NCBI RefSeq assembly: GCF_001179845.1
Contig: NZ_CVSB01000049.1
Location: 1-64,000, forward strand
Direction: 5' to 3'
DNA from: Candidatus Pelagibacter communis
GTDB lineage: Bacteria > Pseudomonadota > Alphaproteobacteria > Pelagibacterales > Pelagibacteraceae
DNA length: 64,000 bases
Positions within the stretch are counted from its first letter, which is position 1, and every line of letters begins with the position of its first letter. A program made the position numbers and the translations under genes. Below, in pieces: positions 45,652 to 55,310 of this stretch. The notes beneath the pieces are model-generated. The model saw nothing but the letters and a program-made list of their open reading frames with translations, had not been told where the DNA came from and searched no databases.

Positions 45652-46577
45652 AGTCTTGCCCCAATTTGCTGTATTACTTTGGATGACATCTCAGTACCTT
45701 TTTCAAGGCAATCATGTGTAGGCAATTTGTTAATATATCCGTGTAAAAAACCAGCAGCAAATAAATCACCTGCGCCTGTAAGATCAATAACTTTTAGATT
45801 TTTTTGTATACCTCTTTCAATAACTTCACCATCATCAATTGCAACGGCACCTTTTTCTCCTCTAGTTACAATCATTAATTTATTAAGTTGTTTTGAAAAG
45901 TGTATAACTTCATCAAAATTTTTTGCATTAATTAATGATGTAATTTCTTGTTCGTTAGCAAAAATTATATCAAGTTTATTTTTTACTAAGTTTAAAAAAT
46001 GGGGTTTGTGTCTATCTACGCAAAATAGATCAGAGAGTGACATAGCAATTTTGTTTGCATTATTTATAGCTTTATCGAATGCTCTCTTAGGATCTCCCTC
46101 ATCCCATAAGTAACCTTCTAAAAAAATTATTTCACTTTTTTTAATTGCATCAGAACTTATGTCATTTTCATTAATTTTTCCTGCAGTTCCAAGAAATGTG
46201 CACATTGTTCTTTCTGAGTCTGGAGTTACCAAAATTAAACACGTTCCGGTCGGTAATTCCTCTTTCTTTTTCGAATAAAAATACTCGACATTTTCTTTTT
46301 TTAAACCTTCTTCGTATTTACTACCAAATTCATCATCAGATACTTTGCCTATAAATCCAACCTTGTCACCAAGTTGAGATAATCCAACTATAGAGTTAGC
46401 TACAGATCCTCCAGAGACAGTTTTTTCAATTTTAAGATTTGTTATTAAGTTTTTAAACTCTTTTTCATCAAAAAATAATTTCATTGTGCTCTTTGTAAGA
46501 TTATTTTGATCAATAAAATTGTCATTTACTTTGCAAATAACATCAACTATTGCATTTCCTATTCCTAAAATTTTCAT
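45648..46577 (-). CDS. PfkB-family kinase, adenosine kinase-like
   Basis: 309-residue ribokinase-fold sugar/nucleoside kinase. VSGGSVANSIVGLSQLGDKV is the substrate-side motif and DLTGAGDLFAAGFLHGY the PfkB signature 2, with catalytic Asp271. The start LGIGNAIVDVICKVNDNFI resembles the adenosine kinase-like branch common in alphaproteobacteria. The substrate (adenosine, inosine or a sugar) cannot be fixed from sequence. One base pair separates it from nth upstream on the minus strand. Confidence 0.9.
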   Translation of the reverse strand: MKILGIGNAIVDVICKVNDNFIDQNNLTKSTMKLFFDEKEFKNLITNLKIEKTVSGGSVANSIVGLSQLGDKVGFIGKVSDDEFGSKYEEGLKKENVEYFYSKKKEELPTGTCLILVTPDSERTMCTFLGTAGKINENDISSDAIKKSEIIFLEGYLWDEGDPKRAFDKAINNANKIAMSLSDLFCVDRHKPHFLNLVKNKLDIIFANEQEITSLINAKNFDEVIHFSKQLNKLMIVTRGEKGAVAIDDGEVIERGIQKNLKVIDLTGAGDLFAAGFLHGYINKLPTHDCLEKGTEMSSKVIQQIGARL

Positions 46578-46578
46578 A

Positions 46579-47232
46579 TTAAGCCTTTTTGGTAATAACA
46601 GGTTTTTTTCTATTTGGGTAGCAAGTAGTGCATATTTTGCAACTTAAGCCATAACAATTTCTTGCTTTACAATATTCTCTGCCATAAAAAATTATTTGTA
46701 AGTGAAGTTTAGACCAGGTTTTTTTAGGAAATATTCTTTTTAAATCTTTTTCAGTTTGCGCTACATTTTTTCCATTTGTTAAACCCCATCTTTGAGCAAG
46801 TCTATGAATATGAGTATCAACAGCAAAAGCTGGATAACCAAAACCTTGAGACATCACAACGCTTGCTGTTTTATGGCCTACACCAGGTAGTTTTTCTAGT
46901 TCTTCAAAAGTTTTAGGTACTTTACCTTTATGTTTTTCCAAAACTTGTTTTGACATTAAGTAAATACTTTTTGCTTTGATTCTAAAAATACCAATTTTTT
47001 TTATTGATTTTTCAATTTTCTTTCTTCCCAATTTTACAAAGTGTTCTGGTTTATAGTATTTTGGATAGATATTTTTTGTTACATTGTTTACGTTTATATC
47101 AGTACATTGTGCAGAAAGCAGAACAGAAATCAAAAGTGTAAAAGTATTTTTACTTTTTAATGGAACTGGTGTTTTAGGATAAATTTTATTTAGGGTTTTA
47201 ATGATGATTTTTGCTTTTTGTCTTTCATTCAT
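46579..47232 (-). CDS. nth: endonuclease III
   Basis: Base-excision repair glycosylase/AP lyase. 217 residues. Helix-hairpin-helix LEKLPGVGHKTASVV with catalytic Lys, and catalytic Asp in AFAVDTHIHRLAQRWG. The C-terminal Cys cluster is unusual: Cys188, 193, 198, 201 and 204, where the usual spacing C-x6-C-x2-C-x5-C would need Cys at 195 (here Gly). An iron-sulfur cluster with altered spacing is possible. Overlaps dapB by 1 bp. Confidence 0.95.
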   Translation of the reverse strand: MNERQKAKIIIKTLNKIYPKTPVPLKSKNTFTLLISVLLSAQCTDINVNNVTKNIYPKYYKPEHFVKLGRKKIEKSIKKIGIFRIKAKSIYLMSKQVLEKHKGKVPKTFEELEKLPGVGHKTASVVMSQGFGYPAFAVDTHIHRLAQRWGLTNGKNVAQTEKDLKRIFPKKTWSKLHLQIIFYGREYCKARNCYGLSCKICTTCYPNRKKPVITKKA

Positions 47233-48008
47233 TATGAAAAATTAAGCAAATCTCTCATGGAGTATAAACCTGGTTTTTTTTTCATTAACCATTTAGAAGC
47301 AGTTAAAGCTCCATCTGAGTAGAGTGCTCTATCAAAAGCCTCATGGTTTAATGTAATTATTTCTTTACCACTTGAGAATTTTACCTCATGCTCACCAATA
47401 ATTTCACCTTTTCTAATAGAATTAAAATTAATTTTTTTTCCATAAGGAAAAGATTTTTTATTTAAGAATTTCTTACCAATTAAATTATATAAATTTTTAT
47501 TTTTTCCATCAGCAATTCCTTTACCTAGCATTAATGCAGTACCGGATGGATAGTCTTTTTTATGTTTATGATGTACTTCAAATATCTTACTTAAGTATTC
47601 ATCTTTTAATGATTTAGATGCAATCTCTGTTAAATACATTAATAAATTTACACCTAAACTCATATTACCAGCTTTTAAAATAGGTATCTTTTTTGAATAT
47701 TTTTTAATTTGATTTTCTTGGCTTCTGTTAAATCCGGTAGTACCAATTACTACTTTTTTTCGTAGTTTTGATGCTATTTTGAGTATTTCAAGCGTACAAT
47801 TTGGAACTGTGAAATCAATAATTACATCAGTTTTTTTAAACGCTTTATCAGAATTTAATTCAGGTTTAACTCCATTAAATTTTTTATTCACCAATCTATT
47901 TTCTGTAAGTGTGACTAGTTTAAAATTTTTATTTTTTTTTGAGGATTTAATTAGTTGTTGGCCCATTCTACCCATACAACCGGATATAGCTAAATTAATT
48001 TTTGCCAT
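47232..48008 (-). CDS. dapB: 4-hydroxy-tetrahydrodipicolinate reductase
   Basis: Lysine and diaminopimelate pathway reductase. 258 residues. N-terminal nucleotide fold INLAISGCMGRMGQQLIKSS, VIIDFTVPNCTLEIL, VVIGTTGFN, and the substrate/catalytic block EVHHKHKKDYPSGTALMLGK with the conserved His pair and Lys. RKGEIIGEHEV and DRALYSDGALTASKW follow. Lies between nth and the methyltransferase-like gene on the minus strand. Confidence 0.97.
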   Translation of the reverse strand: MAKINLAISGCMGRMGQQLIKSSKKNKNFKLVTLTENRLVNKKFNGVKPELNSDKAFKKTDVIIDFTVPNCTLEILKIASKLRKKVVIGTTGFNRSQENQIKKYSKKIPILKAGNMSLGVNLLMYLTEIASKSLKDEYLSKIFEVHHKHKKDYPSGTALMLGKGIADGKNKNLYNLIGKKFLNKKSFPYGKKINFNSIRKGEIIGEHEVKFSSGKEIITLNHEAFDRALYSDGALTASKWLMKKKPGLYSMRDLLNFS

Positions 48009-48015
48009 GTTATAA

Positions 48016-48834
48016 TTATTTCAATTTTATATAAGTAATATGATTATAGTTCAATAATTCTTCTTTAGTAATTTCAAATTCAAAATTTTTATTTTCGAAC
48101 ATTGGTTTTGTTGAATTTTCACTATGAAAAAATATAGGTGGAAACTCGTAGTATATATCAATATTTTTTTCTATGTTGTTAAAATCATTTTTATTTATTT
48201 TATGATCTTTTAGTCTAGAAATAATTTTATCCTTTGAAATATTGTAATTTTTAAAAAATATCTTTTTTATAATTTCATTAAAGAAAAGGTATAGAGTTTT
48301 AATAAGACTTATGAACTTGTAATTATGATTAAATCCAAATCCTTGATATGAGTGTTTAATAGAATAAAAGTCTCCTTTGCTTTCAGAATAATTGTCCTCT
48401 AAGATAATATTTTTAATATTAAAAAATTTTGCTTGCATTAATCTTTCATAATGACTGACATGATCGTCAAAAAAAACAAGGGTATCATGTGGAATATTAG
48501 AAAAGTCATGATACTTAAAATCTAGATTAGAATACTCAGCTTTTTTTGAGATATATTCACGGTTAGTAAGATCTATATCAATTGATAATATTTTAGAGTC
48601 TGGGAGAGTTTTTTCAATTAACCATGTTGATTGACCCCTAAATACTCCAGACTCAATTACAAATGATGGATTGATTTTTTTTAAAATAAAATATGTAGCA
48701 AACATATGAGGAAATTGCATGCCACCAATATTATTTTTAATCGGTCTTGACTCGTAAATTTTTTTAAATGTGTCTAATGATTTAATTAGTTCATCATTTT
48801 TCCAATGAGGAATATTTTTATAAAAGTATTTCAT
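48016..48834 (-). CDS. methyltransferase-like protein of unknown function
   Basis: About 272 residues. A Rossmann-type SAM-binding pattern is visible: PSFVIESGVFRGQSTWLIEK (motif I-like), KILSIDIDLTN (acidic motif II), and HDTLVFFDDHVSHYERLMQA with NIILEDNY (motifs III-IV), resembling the cephalosporin-hydroxylase/FkbM-like class of small-molecule methyltransferases. The acceptor is unknown. I use ATG 48834 rather than the TTG at 48849, because 48834 lies 3 bp after the dnaJ stop. It sits unexpectedly between dnaJ and dapB, which usually are closer neighbours in this lineage; that suggests an inserted gene. Confidence 0.7.
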   Translation of the reverse strand: MKYFYKNIPHWKNDELIKSLDTFKKIYESRPIKNNIGGMQFPHMFATYFILKKINPSFVIESGVFRGQSTWLIEKTLPDSKILSIDIDLTNREYISKKAEYSNLDFKYHDFSNIPHDTLVFFDDHVSHYERLMQAKFFNIKNIILEDNYSESKGDFYSIKHSYQGFGFNHNYKFISLIKTLYLFFNEIIKKIFFKNYNISKDKIISRLKDHKINKNDFNNIEKNIDIYYEFPPIFFHSENSTKPMFENKNFEFEITKEELLNYNHITYIKLK

Positions 48835-48836
48835 TA

Positions 48837-49964
48837 TTAACTTTTCCAAAAGTCTTTTGCTTTTTGAAAAAATTTTTTAATACTTGGATTTGACTTGTCG
48901 TTTTCAATTTCTCTAAATTGTTCCAGTAATTCTTTTTGTTTTTTATTTAAATACACAGGTACTTCTGTTTTAACTTGAACATATAAGTCCCCAAAATCAC
49001 CTCTTCTCATAAATGGCATGCCTTTACCCTTTAATCTAAATTGTTTACCATTTTGAGTACCATCAGGAATTTTAATTTTAGCTTTTCCTCCATCAATTGT
49101 AGGTATTTCAATTGTTGTTCCCAAAGCAGCATCTGCAAAAGAAAGTGGAAATTCAAAAAATAAATTTTCATCAGATCTTTTAAATAAGTTATGTGAATTT
49201 ACATTAATAAACAAATAAAGATCACCAGTCGCTCCACCTCTAGTTCCTGCTTCACCTTTTCCTGCAAGTCTTATTCTTGTTCCATCATCTACACCTTTTG
49301 GAATTGTTACAGATATTCTTTTAGATGCCTGTTTTTTACCCTGACCATTGCAATCATTACAAGGGTTAGTAATTTCCTCACCATTTCCATTACATTGAGG
49401 ACAGGTTTGCTGAACAGTAAAGAACCCTTGATTAGATCTTATTCTGCCATTCCCACCACAATATGAACATCTGTCTGGAGAATAACCTGGTTTTGATCCA
49501 TTTCCTTTACAAGTGCTGCATTGCTCTGATGTTGAAAATTTAATATCTTGTTTTTTTCCGTGATAAGCTTCTTCTAGAGAAATTGATAAATCATACCTTA
49601 AATCTGAACCTCTATTGTTTGATTTTCTACCTCTTGATCTTCCTCCGCCTCCAAAATCACTAAAGAAATCCTCAAAAATATCTGAAAAATCTGCTCCACT
49701 GAAACCACTAAAGCCACCTCCTGGTCTACCACCACCGTTTTCAAATGCAGCATGACCAAAGTTATCATAGTTTTGTTTTTTTTCTTTATCAGAAAGAATT
49801 CCGTATGCTTCACTAGCTTCTTTGAATTTTTCTTCTGCTTTAGAGTCCCCAGGATTTTTATCAGGATGATACTTAACAGCTAATTTTCTATATGCAGATT
49901 TTAATTCTTCAGGGCTTGCGCTTTTATTAACGCCTAGGACATCGTAATAGTCTCTTTTAGCCAT
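48837..49964 (-). CDS. dnaJ: chaperone protein DnaJ
   Basis: Hsp40 co-chaperone of DnaK. 375 residues: J domain with [20 protein letters not shown] and HPD in KYHPDKNPG, Gly/Phe-rich region, zinc domain with four CxxCxGxG repeats ([32 protein letters not shown]), and the substrate domains. Start is the ATG at 49964; the codon before it is TTG. It follows dnaK by about 30 bp in the same direction, so it is probably co-transcribed with dnaK. Confidence 0.98.
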   Translation of the reverse strand: MAKRDYYDVLGVNKSASPEELKSAYRKLAVKYHPDKNPGDSKAEEKFKEASEAYGILSDKEKKQNYDNFGHAAFENGGGRPGGGFSGFSGADFSDIFEDFFSDFGGGGRSRGRKSNNRGSDLRYDLSISLEEAYHGKKQDIKFSTSEQCSTCKGNGSKPGYSPDRCSYCGGNGRIRSNQGFFTVQQTCPQCNGNGEEITNPCNDCNGQGKKQASKRISVTIPKGVDDGTRIRLAGKGEAGTRGGATGDLYLFINVNSHNLFKRSDENLFFEFPLSFADAALGTTIEIPTIDGGKAKIKIPDGTQNGKQFRLKGKGMPFMRRGDFGDLYVQVKTEVPVYLNKKQKELLEQFREIENDKSNPSIKKFFQKAKDFWKS

Positions 49965-49993
49965 CAAATTACCCCAGACAATTAAATGTCAGT

Positions 49994-51919
49994 TTAAGCG
50001 CTTTTTTCTTTATTTTCGTCTTTTACTTCTTCGAAATCAGCATCAACAACATTTTCGTCTTTTTTACCTGCATCATCTCCACCATCATCTTTTCCAGATT
50101 CTGGTTTTGCACTTTGTTGTGATTTATAGATTGCCTCTCCAAGTTTCATAGAAGCTTGAACTAGAGCCTCAGTTTTTTTCTTAATATCTTCAATATCTTC
50201 ACCTTTTAAAGCTTCTTTTACAGCTGTTGATGCATCTTCAATTGCTTTTTTCTCTGCATCAGAAATCTTTGATCCATGCTCTTTTAAGTTCTTTTCAGTA
50301 GAGTGAATTAGAGTATCTGCTTGGTTTCTAACATCAACAGACTCTCTTTTCTTTTTATCAGCTTCTTTATTTGCCTCTGCATCTTTGACCATTTTTTCAA
50401 TTTCTTCATCACTTAGTCCGCCTGAAGCTTGGATTTGAATTTTTTGCTCTTTACCAGTTCCCTTATCTTTTGCTGAAACATTTACAATACCATTAGCATC
50501 AATATCAAATGTAACTTCAATTTGAGGCACTCCTCTTGGTGCTGGAGCAATACCTACTAATTCAAAATTACCAAGGGCCTTATTATCAGCTGCCATTTCT
50601 CTTTCACCCTGTAGAACTCTAATAGATACAGCTGGCTGATTATCTTCTGCAGTTGAAAATACCTGACTTTTTTTAGTTGGTATTGTTGTGTTTTTATCAA
50701 TCAGTTTTGTAGAAACTCCTCCAAGTGTTTCGATACCCAGTGATAGTGGAGTTACATCTAATAAAAGTACGTCTTTAACATCTCCTTGTAAAACACCTGC
50801 CTGAATAGCAGCACCCATTGCAACTACTTCATCCGGGTTTACACTTTTGTTGGGGTCTTTTCCAAAAAAGTTTTTTACTTCTTCAATTACTTTTGGCATT
50901 CTAGTCATACCACCAACCATTACTACTTCATCAATTTCACCAGCAGTAATTCCTGCATCTTTTAATGCGGTTTTACATGGAGGTATTGTTCTAGCAATTA
51001 AGTCTTCAACTAGAGCCTCAAGTTTTGCTCTAGTCATTTTTAAGTTAATATGTTTTGGACCTGTTTTATCTGCAGTAATAAAAGGTAAATTTATATCTGT
51101 TTGTTCGGCAGAAGATAATTCAATTTTTGCTTTTTCAGCAGCTTCTTTTAATCTTTGTAAAGCAAGTTTATCTGACTTAAGATCAATTCCGTTATCTTTC
51201 TTGAATTCTGAAATTAAATAATCAACAACAGCGTTATCAAAATCTTCACCACCCAAAAAAGTATCACCATTAGTTGATTTAACTTCAAAAACACCGTCAC
51301 CTAATTCTAAAATCGAAACATCAAATGTTCCTCCACCTAAGTCATACACAGCAATTTTTTTATTTTGTTTTTTATCTAAACCATATGCAAGTGACGCTGC
51401 AGTTGGTTCGTTAATAATTCTTAAAACTTCTAACCCAGCAATTTTACCAGCATCTTTTGTTGCTTGTCTTTGTGCATCATTAAAGTAAGCAGGAACTGTA
51501 ATAACAGCTTTTGTTACAGCTTGACCTAGATATTTTTCAGCGGTTTCTTTCATTTTTTGTAAAATGAAAGCAGAAATTTGAGAAGGAGAGTATTTTTCAC
51601 CTTTAGCTTCAATCCAAGCATCACCTTTTTCAGAATTAACTATTTTGAAAGGTGCAGCTTCTACATCTTTTTTCACCGTTGGGTCATCAAAGTTTCTTCC
51701 GATTAATCTTTTAACTGCAAATATGGTATTTTCTGGATTTGTAACAGCCTGTCTTTTTGCTGGTTGTCCAATTAGTTTTTCATTTTCATCTGTAAATGCT
51801 ACAACTGATGGAGTAGTTCTTGCTCCTTCAGCATTTTCTAAAACCTTAGCTTGTGTTCCTTCCATAATGGCAACACACGAATTTGTTGTTCCTAGGTCTA
51901 TTCCAATAATTTTACTCAT
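49994..51919 (-). CDS. dnaK: chaperone protein DnaK (Hsp70)
   Basis: ATP-driven folding chaperone, 641 residues. Nucleotide domain with [36 protein letters not shown] and [12 protein letters not shown]; linker [19 protein letters not shown]; substrate domain; and an acidic C-terminal tail ([12 protein letters not shown]). Transcribed from the RpoH-type promoter at 51943-51970, with a short purine-rich leader (AAAGAGAG). grpE, dnaK and dnaJ lie in one minus-strand cluster, but dnaK has its own promoter. Confidence 0.99.
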   Translation of the reverse strand: MSKIIGIDLGTTNSCVAIMEGTQAKVLENAEGARTTPSVVAFTDENEKLIGQPAKRQAVTNPENTIFAVKRLIGRNFDDPTVKKDVEAAPFKIVNSEKGDAWIEAKGEKYSPSQISAFILQKMKETAEKYLGQAVTKAVITVPAYFNDAQRQATKDAGKIAGLEVLRIINEPTAASLAYGLDKKQNKKIAVYDLGGGTFDVSILELGDGVFEVKSTNGDTFLGGEDFDNAVVDYLISEFKKDNGIDLKSDKLALQRLKEAAEKAKIELSSAEQTDINLPFITADKTGPKHINLKMTRAKLEALVEDLIARTIPPCKTALKDAGITAGEIDEVVMVGGMTRMPKVIEEVKNFFGKDPNKSVNPDEVVAMGAAIQAGVLQGDVKDVLLLDVTPLSLGIETLGGVSTKLIDKNTTIPTKKSQVFSTAEDNQPAVSIRVLQGEREMAADNKALGNFELVGIAPAPRGVPQIEVTFDIDANGIVNVSAKDKGTGKEQKIQIQASGGLSDEEIEKMVKDAEANKEADKKKRESVDVRNQADTLIHSTEKNLKEHGSKISDAEKKAIEDASTAVKEALKGEDIEDIKKKTEALVQASMKLGEAIYKSQQSAKPESGKDDGGDDAGKKDENVVDADFEEVKDENKEKSA

Positions 51920-51942
51920 AATATTAATATCTCTCTTTCGTC

Positions 51943-51970
51943 ATATAGGGTTTAAATATAAAACTACAAG
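51943..51970 (-). promoter_or_regulatory. RpoH (sigma-32)-type promoter of dnaK
   Basis: Minus strand: CTTGTA at 51970-51965, a 14-bp spacer, and CCCTATAT at 51950-51943, matching the CTTGAA-N14-CCCCATNT pattern at five of six and seven of eight positions. Predicted start is about 15-20 nt before the dnaK ATG. Confidence 0.75.
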
Positions 51971-51982
51971 TTGGTCTCATAA

Positions 51983-52636
51983 TTATTTATTTTCAGGATT
52001 TTCCTGATTTTCCTCAGCTTTTTCTTCTTTTTTTGTAACTTTTTTTGACACTCCTACCAATGAAGGTCTAAGTAATCTGTCTTTTATCATAAAGCCCTTT
52101 TGAATTTCTTGGATTATTGTTCCAGGTTCTTTCGTATCATCTTCTATCTCCATCATTGCTTGATGAAAGTTTGGATCTAGTTTTTTATTAATGCTCTCAA
52201 TTGGTTTAATGTTATTTTTTTCAAATATTGAGATTAGATCTTTTTTAATTATATCTAAATGTTCTAGCGTTTTATTTAATGCTTCAGTTTCTTTTAACTT
52301 ATCATCACTTTCAAGAACATGTTTTGATCGATCCAAGTTATCAATTAAATTTAATGCTTCTTTAGCAAAACTATAACCACCATATTCAAAAGCATCCTCT
52401 TTTTCTTTTTCAAACCTTCTTCTTTGATTTTCCATTTCAGCAAAAGTTCTTGTTACTTTATCCTCAAGTTCAACAATTTTTTCTTCTGGGGTTGGTTCCT
52501 TAATTTCTTCTTTGGGCTCTTGTTCTGTTTCTTGCTTATTTTCTTCAGCTGAACTTTCCTCAAGCTTTTCAGATTTCTTTGCTATATCCTGATTTTTATC
52601 TGAAGCAGTGCTATTTTGGTTTTCCTCTTTTTCCAT
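51983..52636 (-). CDS. grpE: nucleotide exchange factor GrpE
   Basis: Exchange factor for DnaK. 217 residues: a long acidic, Glu-rich and probably disordered N-terminus (1-70), then the coiled-coil region (FAEMENQRRRFEKEKEDAFE), and the C-terminal head with FHQAMMEIEDDTKEPGTIIQ and LLRPSLVGVSKK. It is preceded by an RpoH-type promoter at 52645-52672. Diverges from rdgB with only 36 bp between starts. Confidence 0.96.
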   Translation of the reverse strand: MEKEENQNSTASDKNQDIAKKSEKLEESSAEENKQETEQEPKEEIKEPTPEEKIVELEDKVTRTFAEMENQRRRFEKEKEDAFEYGGYSFAKEALNLIDNLDRSKHVLESDDKLKETEALNKTLEHLDIIKKDLISIFEKNNIKPIESINKKLDPNFHQAMMEIEDDTKEPGTIIQEIQKGFMIKDRLLRPSLVGVSKKVTKKEEKAEENQENPENK

Positions 52637-52644
52637 AACCTCTT

Positions 52645-52672
52645 ATATGGTAAGGATTTTAGTAATTTCTAG
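52645..52672 (-). promoter_or_regulatory. RpoH (sigma-32)-type promoter of grpE
   Basis: Minus strand: CTAGAA at 52672-52667, a 14-bp spacer, and TACCATAT at 52652-52645. Same spacing as at hslV and dnaK; the -10 octamer differs from the hslV one at a single base. It fills the 36-bp gap between grpE and rdgB. Confidence 0.68.
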
Positions 52673-53275
52673 ATGTCTAAAAAAAAAATTAATAAATTAA
52701 TTATTGGTACTAATAACAAGGGCAAATTACGTGAAATCAAGAGTTTGTTGCCAAAAAGTATTAAAATTTACTCTACATCCGAATTTAGTCTTAAGAGTCC
52801 GACTGAAAATGGAAAGACTTTTAAAGAAAATTCGTTAATTAAATCTAAATATTTTTCAAAAAAAACAGGATTAATTTGTTTGGCTGATGATTCTGGTTTA
52901 GAGATAGATTTTTTAGACAAAAGCCCAGGAATTTATTCTGCAAGGTGGGGTGGAAAGCACGGAGATTTTGTTAAAGCAATAAGAAGAGTTTATAAAGAGT
53001 TAAATAAAAAAGATAAAAATTGGAAAAATAAAAAAATTAAAGCGAGATTTATTTGTGCTATTTCTATTTCATATTTAAATAAAAAAATAGCTTGTGTTGT
53101 AGGAAAAGTAGAGGGTTATATTTCACATAAACCAAAAGGTAAAAATGGATTTGGCTATGATCCAATTTTTATTCCTGTAAAAAAAAGAAAAACTTTTGCA
53201 GAAATGAAGCCATCTCAAAAATATAAGATGGATCATAGATACAAAGCTTTTAAAAAAATTAGAAAATTTCTATAA
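52673..53275 (+). CDS. rdgB: dITP/XTP pyrophosphatase
   Basis: Removes non-canonical purine nucleotides (dITP, XTP) from the pool. 200 residues. Substrate motif GTNNKGKLREI at 12-22, the metal-binding LADDSGLEIDFLDKSPGIYS, and KGKNGFGYDPIFIP near the end, all diagnostic of the RdgB/Ham1 family. Lysine-rich. Its ATG is 36 bp from the divergent grpE start and its end overlaps the LpoA-like gene by 17 bp. Confidence 0.96.
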   Translation: MSKKKINKLIIGTNNKGKLREIKSLLPKSIKIYSTSEFSLKSPTENGKTFKENSLIKSKYFSKKTGLICLADDSGLEIDFLDKSPGIYSARWGGKHGDFVKAIRRVYKELNKKDKNWKNKKIKARFICAISISYLNKKIACVVGKVEGYISHKPKGKNGFGYDPIFIPVKKRKTFAEMKPSQKYKMDHRYKAFKKIRKFL

Positions 53276-54413
53276 GTTTTTGATCTTCAATTTTATAAAA
53301 ATTAAGTCTGTGATTTATTTTATTATTTTTGATATCAAAAATTCCTATTTTTCCTTTGAATGAATTTTTACTTTTAAAAATTTTATTTAAGTTTTCCTCA
53401 TTTGAATTTACTGATAAATAATAAACTAATCCAATAAGATCATAGCTTAATAAGGATAAATGAGTTGGATCTTCATTGAATGCGTTAAAGTATTTTATTT
53501 TGTAAGTATCAAAATTTTCTTTATTTATTGATGGATAATATAATGGTTGAATATCAGTTTCGTTTAATAAACTTTCATCGAACCATTGATTTAAAGTTAT
53601 AAAATATTTATTTTTAGGAAGCACATCTGTGTATAAAAGTGATGTAGATACACTTTTGAGACTTTCATTAAAATCTGCAATTACAACAGCATCAAAATTT
53701 AAATTGCCTAAAGTATATCTTTTTTCCAGTCTTTTTATTTTTTTTTCTTTATTTGGATCATTCGAATTTTTTATCTTATTTATTTCATCTTCTAAATTTT
53801 GTTTTCTAATTCTATAGTTTGTGATTTCTTCTATTTGTTTTGTTAGTTTTGTAGGTTCTGTATTGTATTCATAATCTTTATAAATTTTAATTTTTGAATT
53901 TTTCATCCCTATTTTAATTTCAAATTCATAATCTCGGATTGGTGTTAAAAAAACAGTTCTTTGTATTTGATTAGTTTCTAAAAATTTTTTTATTGTATTA
54001 AATTGTGAAGTAGAATTAATTCCAGCAGAAATTACATTTTTCGGAAGATCTAAAGTTTTATTTGTTAATGATAAAAATGTTAAATTTTTCATTTCATTTA
54101 AATAGGCTAAACTTTCATGAAAGACAGGCCCAATGACAATTTTTATTCCCATTTCACTTAATTCAAACGCTGATTTTAAAGTTTGGTTAGCTTTAGTTGC
54201 TGTATCTTTTGGAAAGATTTCAATTAAGTCATTATCAATATCTTTGACAGCTAATCCGACTGCCTTAATGATTGATTCTCCAATTTCTTTATTTTCTCCT
54301 GTCATAGGAACTAATAGTCCTATTTTTATTTTTTCTTTAGCATTAACAGTTGAAAAAAAAAGAAAGTGAAGACTTAAAAAAATAAAAAAAATAATTTTAA
54401 TTAATTTAATCAT
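53259..54413 (-). CDS. LpoA-like / type-1 periplasmic-binding-fold protein
   Basis: 384 residues. A signal peptide ([20 protein letters not shown], cleavage likely after TVNA) leads into KIGLLVPMTGENKEIGESI and IKIVIGPVFHESLAYL, the pattern of the penicillin-binding-protein activator LpoA C-domain and of amino-acid ABC receptors. No lipobox is seen, unlike E. coli LpoA. It diverges from rsmI, 33 bp apart, with a BON lipoprotein after rsmI, matching the lpoA-rsmI-yraN-diaA-dolP neighbourhood of gammaproteobacteria and supporting an LpoA-like role. Confidence 0.75.
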   Translation of the reverse strand: MIKLIKIIFFIFLSLHFLFFSTVNAKEKIKIGLLVPMTGENKEIGESIIKAVGLAVKDIDNDLIEIFPKDTATKANQTLKSAFELSEMGIKIVIGPVFHESLAYLNEMKNLTFLSLTNKTLDLPKNVISAGINSTSQFNTIKKFLETNQIQRTVFLTPIRDYEFEIKIGMKNSKIKIYKDYEYNTEPTKLTKQIEEITNYRIRKQNLEDEINKIKNSNDPNKEKKIKRLEKRYTLGNLNFDAVVIADFNESLKSVSTSLLYTDVLPKNKYFITLNQWFDESLLNETDIQPLYYPSINKENFDTYKIKYFNAFNEDPTHLSLLSYDLIGLVYYLSVNSNEENLNKIFKSKNSFKGKIGIFDIKNNKINHRLNFYKIEDQKLIEIF

Positions 54414-54446
54414 TTAATGTTAGTATAATGTTTTTTAAGCTAAATT

Positions 54447-55310
54447 ATGATCATAAAACCACAATTTAAATTAAAAGAATACGAAAATGGTCTTTATTTG
54501 GTATCAACTCCTTTAGGAAATCTAAAAGATATCACTTTAAGGGCAATTGAAGTTTTGCAGCAATCTGATTATATTTTATGCGAAGACACTCGAGTTTCAA
54601 AAAATCTTTTAGATAAATATCAAATAAAATCAAAATTAATTTCAAATCATAAATTTAATGAAAAAAAAAATCTAATAAAAATTATAGAATATCTGAAGAC
54701 TGGAAAAATAATTTCCTTGATATCTGATGCTGGTACGCCAAGCATTTCTGATCCAGGCTCAATATTAGTTAATGAGTGTATTAATAATGATATAAGAATT
54801 TTTCCGATTCCCGGACCATCGGCTGTTGCTGTAGCTGTTTCAATCAGTGGATTTTCGGATAAATTTTCTTTTTGTGGTTTTTTTCCAGACAAAAAACAGG
54901 AATTATCTAATCAATTAAAAAAACTTTCAGAATTTGAGAATTCTTTAGTTTTTTTTATTTCTCCTAAAAAAATTAATAAAATCATACCTGAAATAAAAAA
55001 GAATTTTAATGGAAGAAAGATAGTTTTTTGTAGGGAAATATCGAAAATGTACGAAGAATTTATTAGAAAAAATGTAAATGAATTAGAATTATTTGAAAAA
55101 GAACCAAAAGGTGAACTCACAGTTGTTATTTCTGAGAGAAAAATAAATAAAAATATCTCTAAAAAATTAACTGAATCAGATATGAATGTAATAAAAAAAA
55201 TGATTAATAAATTATCTACTAAAGAAATTACAGATATTTTAAGTCAAACTAGCAATGCATCAAAAAAAGAAATATATAATTATTGCTTAGAATTAAAAAA
55301 TGAAAAATAA
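54447..55310 (+). CDS. rsmI: 16S rRNA (cytidine1402-2'-O)-methyltransferase
   Basis: Methylates C1402 of 16S rRNA in the decoding centre. 287 residues. YLVSTPLGNLKDITLRAIEV, ILCEDTRVSKNLLDKY, ISLISDAGTPSISDPG and PIPGPSAVAVAVSISG are the family blocks. The C-terminal extension is lysine-rich. Overlaps the BON lipoprotein start by 11 bp, so the two are coupled. Confidence 0.97.
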   Translation: MIIKPQFKLKEYENGLYLVSTPLGNLKDITLRAIEVLQQSDYILCEDTRVSKNLLDKYQIKSKLISNHKFNEKKNLIKIIEYLKTGKIISLISDAGTPSISDPGSILVNECINNDIRIFPIPGPSAVAVAVSISGFSDKFSFCGFFPDKKQELSNQLKKLSEFENSLVFFISPKKINKIIPEIKKNFNGRKIVFCREISKMYEEFIRKNVNELELFEKEPKGELTVVISERKINKNISKKLTESDMNVIKKMINKLSTKEITDILSQTSNASKKEIYNYCLELKNEK

